Shown piece by piece: positions 6,568-9,646 of a stretch of DNA of 9,646 nt. Positions within the stretch are counted from its first letter, which is position 1; every line of letters begins with the position of its first letter. Source of the DNA: an uncultured Eubacteriales bacterium (GTDB taxonomy: Bacteria; Bacillota; Clostridia; Peptostreptococcales; Anaerovoracaceae); contig CACXFN010000107.1 in the NCBI GenBank assembly GCA_902766915.1, positions 1 to 9,646 on the forward strand, given 5' to 3'. A model generated the notes under the pieces. That model saw nothing but the letters and a program-made list of their open reading frames with translations. It was not told the DNA's origin and searched no databases. A program made the position numbers and the translations under genes.

Positions 6568-7863
6568 TTACTCTTCTTCCTTAGTGTATTCCTCTTCTTC
6601 GGGGAGTATTTCCAATTTTACTTTTTCAATACGACGTTCCTGAACAGAAAGAATTGTGAATTTATAATTCTTATAAATCGTTTCTCTTCCCTTGCCACCA
6701 TCTCCGGGTATTTCTCCAAGCAATTCTATTATTAAACCGGCAATAGTTTCACTGTTTTCAGACTCAAGGTTAATGCCAAGTTCTTCATTTAAATCATCCA
6801 GATAAGCTTTACCGTTTATCACATATGTATTATCTGCAATTTCCTTAAATGCAAACTCTTCTTTATCGAATTCATCATCTATCTCTCCAACGATTTCTTC
6901 GATAATATCCTCCATGGTTACTATTCCGCTGAATCCGCCATATTCATCAATCAAAATCGCAATATGTTGGCGTTCCTTTTGTAGTTCAAAGAAAAGTGCA
7001 TCTATGTTTTTTGTTTCCGGAACAAAGTAAGGTTTCCTGAGAATCTCACGAATGTCCACGTTATCAAAACCCTGTTCTCTCGCCTTTATAAGATAGTCCT
7101 TAACATGAAGAATACCAATAATATTATCTGTCTCATCCTCACATACAGGTATTCTGGAATATCTCAACTTCATTAATTCATCTTCGTATTCAGCTGGATC
7201 ATCATTTATATCCAGCATAAACACATCGGTTCTAGGGGTCATTATTTCATAGGCCAATTCATCATCGAATTCGAAAATGCTGTTAATCATTTTCTTGCCT
7301 TCTTCTTTTATTTCTCCACTCTGCTGACCAACCTCCAAAATTGACATAACCTCATCTTCTGAGTATCTGTTGTATTCTATCTGAGTATTTTGTCTGAAAA
7401 GCTTAAGTATTAGATCAGTAATAAATGTTATTATCACTATTATTGGAGTAGCAATTATGATTATAGCAGTTTGAAAACCGGAGAATTTCTGAACTATTCT
7501 TTCACTGTGCTGAATTCCAAGCTTTCTGGGTAACAGTTCACTTAGAGAAAGCATAATCAGCAGGAATACCAATGCACTTAGCACATCACTATATGGAAGA
7601 AGAACTGCCAGTACCGTTCCTCCTACAATCAAGGCGTAATTATAAAAACGATTGGTATATCTAAATCTAAAAGGCTTGTCCAATATCCTTTTAATCATTT
7701 TTGATTGAGTATCATTCCTATCGTCGATTTGTTGCATTAACAGATTTGCATTTACACTACTGAATGCAGTATTTGATAGAACAATTAAACCATTTAGTAT
7801 TACGATTAGTATAATCAATAAAAAGTTTATAGATAATGGTATGGTTCCAGGGTCCGAAGACAT
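6568..7863 (-). CDS. DUF21-CBS-CorC/HlyC family membrane protein (putative Mg2+ transporter, 'hemolysin' family)
   Basis: This 431-residue protein has the full CNNM/CorC layout. An N-terminal DUF21 membrane domain has hydrophobic segments at about 12-36, 76-90, 94-111 and 131-155, with the family motif SELLPRKLG at 108-116. Two CBS domains follow, starting near MTPRTD (208-213; includes YSRIPV) and near residue 272 (includes [21 protein letters not shown]). The C-terminal CorC_HlyC domain is at about 340-418. Related proteins are Mg2+/Co2+ transporters or efflux proteins of the inner membrane, with ATP bound by the CBS pair; the old hemolysin name is misleading. A plausible Shine-Dalgarno AAAGGA precedes the ATG by 8-9 nt and lies in the end of the U32 gene. 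In the first membrane segment the usual acidic residue appears to be replaced by asparagine. The ion and direction of transport cannot be read from the sequence. Confidence 0.92.
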   Translation of the reverse strand: MSSDPGTIPLSINFLLIILIVILNGLIVLSNTAFSSVNANLLMQQIDDRNDTQSKMIKRILDKPFRFRYTNRFYNYALIVGGTVLAVLLPYSDVLSALVFLLIMLSLSELLPRKLGIQHSERIVQKFSGFQTAIIIIATPIIVIITFITDLILKLFRQNTQIEYNRYSEDEVMSILEVGQQSGEIKEEGKKMINSIFEFDDELAYEIMTPRTDVFMLDINDDPAEYEDELMKLRYSRIPVCEDETDNIIGILHVKDYLIKAREQGFDNVDIREILRKPYFVPETKNIDALFFELQKERQHIAILIDEYGGFSGIVTMEDIIEEIVGEIDDEFDKEEFAFKEIADNTYVINGKAYLDDLNEELGINLESENSETIAGLIIELLGEIPGDGGKGRETIYKNYKFTILSVQERRIEKVKLEILPEEEEYTKEEE

Positions 7864-7864
7864 T

Positions 7865-9115
7865 TTATTTTTCCTTTCTTCTCAACATGTAATATGGTTT
7901 TACTTCATGATTAAGTTTCAGTTTTAAAATTTGCTGTGCATGTGGGGCAGAATTTATGGATTCTCCACTGTTATAATCCCACATTTCTTCTATAGTTTCT
8001 CCAAAGGAATTACCATCAGGTCCAAAGAATTCAATTAGTTCTCCCTTTTGAAATTTATTTCTTTGTTCAATTATGGCAAAGCCTTCTGGGTCAATATCCT
8101 TTACAATGCCAACAAAGCTATAATCCTTTAAATAAGCTGAGGTGTTATAATTCTGAGATTCCCAATTTGTTTTTCCATAATAAAATCCTGTGGTAAACTC
8201 TCTGTGACTTGCCTTCATTAATTCACTGAGAATGTCAGGATTTAGTGTCCATTCTGAAGGACTATTATAGTAGCTATCGATGGCTTTTCTATATGCGCCT
8301 ATAACAGTTGCAACATAATAAATGGTTTTCATCCGTCCTTCTATTTTAAGTGAAGAAATACCCGCATCGATTAAATCAGGAATGTGTTCAATCATGCATA
8401 GATCCTTGGAGTTCATAATATAGGTACCACGGGAATCTTCTTCTATTGGATAAAACTCACCCGGTCGCTTTTCTTCCACCAAATTATAACTATATCTGCA
8501 AGGATGAGCACATGCTCCGTGATTTGCATCTCTTCCGGTCATTACATTGCTTAGAAGACATCTTCCTGAATATGAAATGCACATTGCACCATGTACAAAT
8601 GCTTCCAATTCAATTGGCTCCCTGTCAGCATCTTTATTAAGATTGATATAGATCTGTTTTATTTCCTCTAAGGAAAGTTCCCGGGCCAAAACCAATCTTT
8701 TCATCCCCATCTGACGCCAAAACTCTGCCGTTGCATAATTGGTCATATTTGCCTGTGTTGATAGATGCAGATCAACTTCCGGTAAGTATTCTTTAACCAT
8801 CATCATAATTCCCGGATCGGAAATAAGTATACCGTCCGGTTTATCCGGTAGTTTTTTCAGTAATTGCAGATAATTTGATAATGGCTCTATATCTTCGTTA
8901 TGTGCATATATATTAAGTGTGAGATAGCATTTCCTGTTTCTTTCATGGGCAAAAGCAATGCCTTCAATCATATCATCAAAGCTAAAGCCTGTGGCTCCTG
9001 CCCTAAGGCTGAAATCTTCTCCACCAAAATACACAGCATCTGCACCATATATTATAGCAATTTTTAGTTTCTCAATATCTCCCGCAGGAGCAAGCAATTC
9101 TATCTTATTATCCAT
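7865..9115 (-). CDS. U32 family protein, TrhP/UbiU type (probable tRNA uridine-34 hydroxylation protein)
   Basis: This 416-residue protein belongs to the family named peptidase U32, whose studied members are mostly not proteases. TrhP proteins make 5-hydroxyuridine at tRNA position 34 using prephenate, RlhA acts on 23S rRNA, and UbiU/UbiV act in oxygen-independent ubiquinone synthesis. The N-terminus starts with the usual ELLAPAG, which fixes the start. The signature is at residues 171-189 (EAFVHGAMC, then SGRCLLS). Cysteines 179, 186, 202 and 240 have nearly the spacing of the Fe-S ligands I recall for UbiU; C206 is an additional nearby cysteine. The C-terminal third (about 330-412) fits the U32 C-terminal domain. 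Length is close to that of B. subtilis TrhP2 (YrrO), and mltG upstream supports the TrhP assignment. No second U32 gene is next to it. It ends 1 nt before the CorC-like gene. Specific substrate is inferred. Confidence 0.85.
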   Translation of the reverse strand: MDNKIELLAPAGDIEKLKIAIIYGADAVYFGGEDFSLRAGATGFSFDDMIEGIAFAHERNRKCYLTLNIYAHNEDIEPLSNYLQLLKKLPDKPDGILISDPGIMMMVKEYLPEVDLHLSTQANMTNYATAEFWRQMGMKRLVLARELSLEEIKQIYINLNKDADREPIELEAFVHGAMCISYSGRCLLSNVMTGRDANHGACAHPCRYSYNLVEEKRPGEFYPIEEDSRGTYIMNSKDLCMIEHIPDLIDAGISSLKIEGRMKTIYYVATVIGAYRKAIDSYYNSPSEWTLNPDILSELMKASHREFTTGFYYGKTNWESQNYNTSAYLKDYSFVGIVKDIDPEGFAIIEQRNKFQKGELIEFFGPDGNSFGETIEEMWDYNSGESINSAPHAQQILKLKLNHEVKPYYMLRRKEK

Positions 9116-9153
9116 AACAACGACTAGATTGATTAATTAGTCATCATCCTCCC
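9116..9153 (-). promoter_or_regulatory. Possible hairpin bridging a distant Shine-Dalgarno sequence to the U32 gene start
   Basis: The U32 gene start (ATG at 9115) has no Shine-Dalgarno sequence at normal distance. A strong GGGAGG lies at 9153-9148 inside the last codons of mltG, 32 nt from the ATG. Between them the RNA can fold: GACUA (9142-9138) pairs with UAGUC (9126-9122), extended inward by AUU with AAU past one bulged C, closing a loop AAUC. With this 21-nt hairpin folded, 11 nt remain between GGGAGG and AUG. Weak wobble pairs could extend the stem outward almost to the start codon. The mltG stop codon lies in the stem. There is no U run, so it is not a terminator. Seen by hand pairing only; its role is inference. 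Confidence 0.25.
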
Positions 9154-9646
9154 TCGATGCATAATATGCCTCTTTATCCTCGTAGAACTCCCAATCATTT
9201 TCAGAATAACTGATTGAGCCATCACCCTTATCGCTTAAAACAAAATAGTAATAATCTGTATCTGCGGGATTTAAAGCCGCCTTTATGGATTCTAATCCCG
9301 GGGAACATATTGGACCAATAGGTATTCCATCTACATAATAGGTATTATATGGGGATTCCACTTCCAAATCCGAGTATAAGACATCCTCTTTAGTTTCACC
9401 TAACGCATATAAAACCGTCGGATCCATCTGCAACTTCATTCCAACATCCAGTCTATTATAAATAACACTGGATACAATTGGTTTGTCCTCAGGAAATAAC
9501 GTTTCCTTTTCTATTATTGCTGCAATAGAAAGTATATCGTGGATACTGTAAATACCATATGCAGATAATTCATTCTTCTTTTGATTAAAAGCGGGCAGCA
9601 TTTCAGAAAGATATACATCATTAAACCTGTTTAACATGGAGCGAAT
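9137..9646 (-). CDS. mltG: Endolytic murein transglycosylase MltG, C-terminal part (5' end cut by window edge)
   Basis: MltG is a membrane-anchored lytic transglycosylase that cuts nascent peptidoglycan strands and so sets glycan length. Only the last 169 residues are here. The frame stays open to the window edge, so the ATG at 9637 is internal and not the start; the membrane anchor and the LysM-like region lie outside. Visible family motifs are IIEKET, which carries the catalytic glutamate, then the stretch with YNRL and LQMDPTVLYALG, then SPYNTY, GIPIGPICSPG and ALNPADTDYYYFV, all in the order expected for YceG/MltG. The protein ends in an acidic tail (SREDDD). The stop codon is 21 nt upstream of the U32 gene. 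The order mltG then U32 gene recalls yrrL-yrrN/yrrO of B. subtilis. The family call is secure; the missing N-terminus cannot be judged. Confidence 0.95.
   Translation of the reverse strand: MRSMLNRFNDVYLSEMLPAFNQKKNELSAYGIYSIHDILSIAAIIEKETLFPEDKPIVSSVIYNRLDVGMKLQMDPTVLYALGETKEDVLYSDLEVESPYNTYYVDGIPIGPICSPGLESIKAALNPADTDYYYFVLSDKGDGSISYSENDWEFYEDKEAYYASREDDD

Noticed and set aside
6568..7863. Hemolysin or toxin function for the CorC-like gene
   Set aside because: The name is historical. The DUF21, CBS and CorC_HlyC domains indicate a membrane ion-transport-type protein, and no toxin features are visible.
9137..9637. ATG at 9637 as the start of a short separate gene
   Set aside because: The frame continues in-frame (Ile-Arg-Ser) to the window edge, and the protein matches the interior of MltG, so the methionine is internal.

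Overview
The window holds eleven genes, all on the minus strand, packed head to tail with junctions between a 20-nt overlap and a 29-nt gap. No stretch without a gene exceeds about 30 bases, and I see no rRNA, tRNA, mobile element, CRISPR array, intrinsic terminator or convincing promoter. It reads as the interior of one long housekeeping operon whose promoter and terminator lie outside the window. The DNA is AT-rich by eye. The gene content and order (Asp23-family gene, nusB, xseA, xseB, ispA, dxs, tlyA, with mltG and a U32 gene upstream) point to a low-GC Firmicute, most likely Clostridia. My memory of similar loci favours Lachnospiraceae, but that is an inference without a search.

In the direction of transcription (from 9646 down to 1) the first part is envelope and RNA-modification: the 3' part of mltG (endolytic transglycosylase, 5' end cut off), a U32-family protein of the TrhP/UbiU type (probable tRNA U34 hydroxylation), and a DUF21-CBS-CorC membrane protein. 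Then come an Asp23/Gls24-family protein, nusB, a TsaD-like (M22) ASKHA protein, the two exonuclease VII subunits xseA and xseB, the prenyl synthase ispA, dxs, and the 5' part of tlyA (rRNA 2'-O-methyltransferase, 3' end cut off).

The functions cover cell-wall synthesis (mltG), isoprenoid precursors for undecaprenyl lipid (dxs makes DXP, IspA makes farnesyl-PP), transcription antitermination (nusB), DNA repair/processing (xseAB), and tRNA/rRNA modification (U32 protein, tlyA). Compared with Bacillus subtilis, two separate clusters (yrrL-yrrM-yrrN-yrrO and yqhY-nusB-folD-xseA-xseB-ispA-dxs-yqxC) look joined, folD is missing from its usual place, and a TsaD paralogue stands there instead.

Most of the window is ordinary core genome. 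The items that merit a second look are the TsaD-like paralogue between nusB and xseA, unusual residues in Dxs next to its catalytic glutamate, a shortened coiled coil in XseA, and a possible hairpin that could bring a distant Shine-Dalgarno sequence near the U32 start codon.
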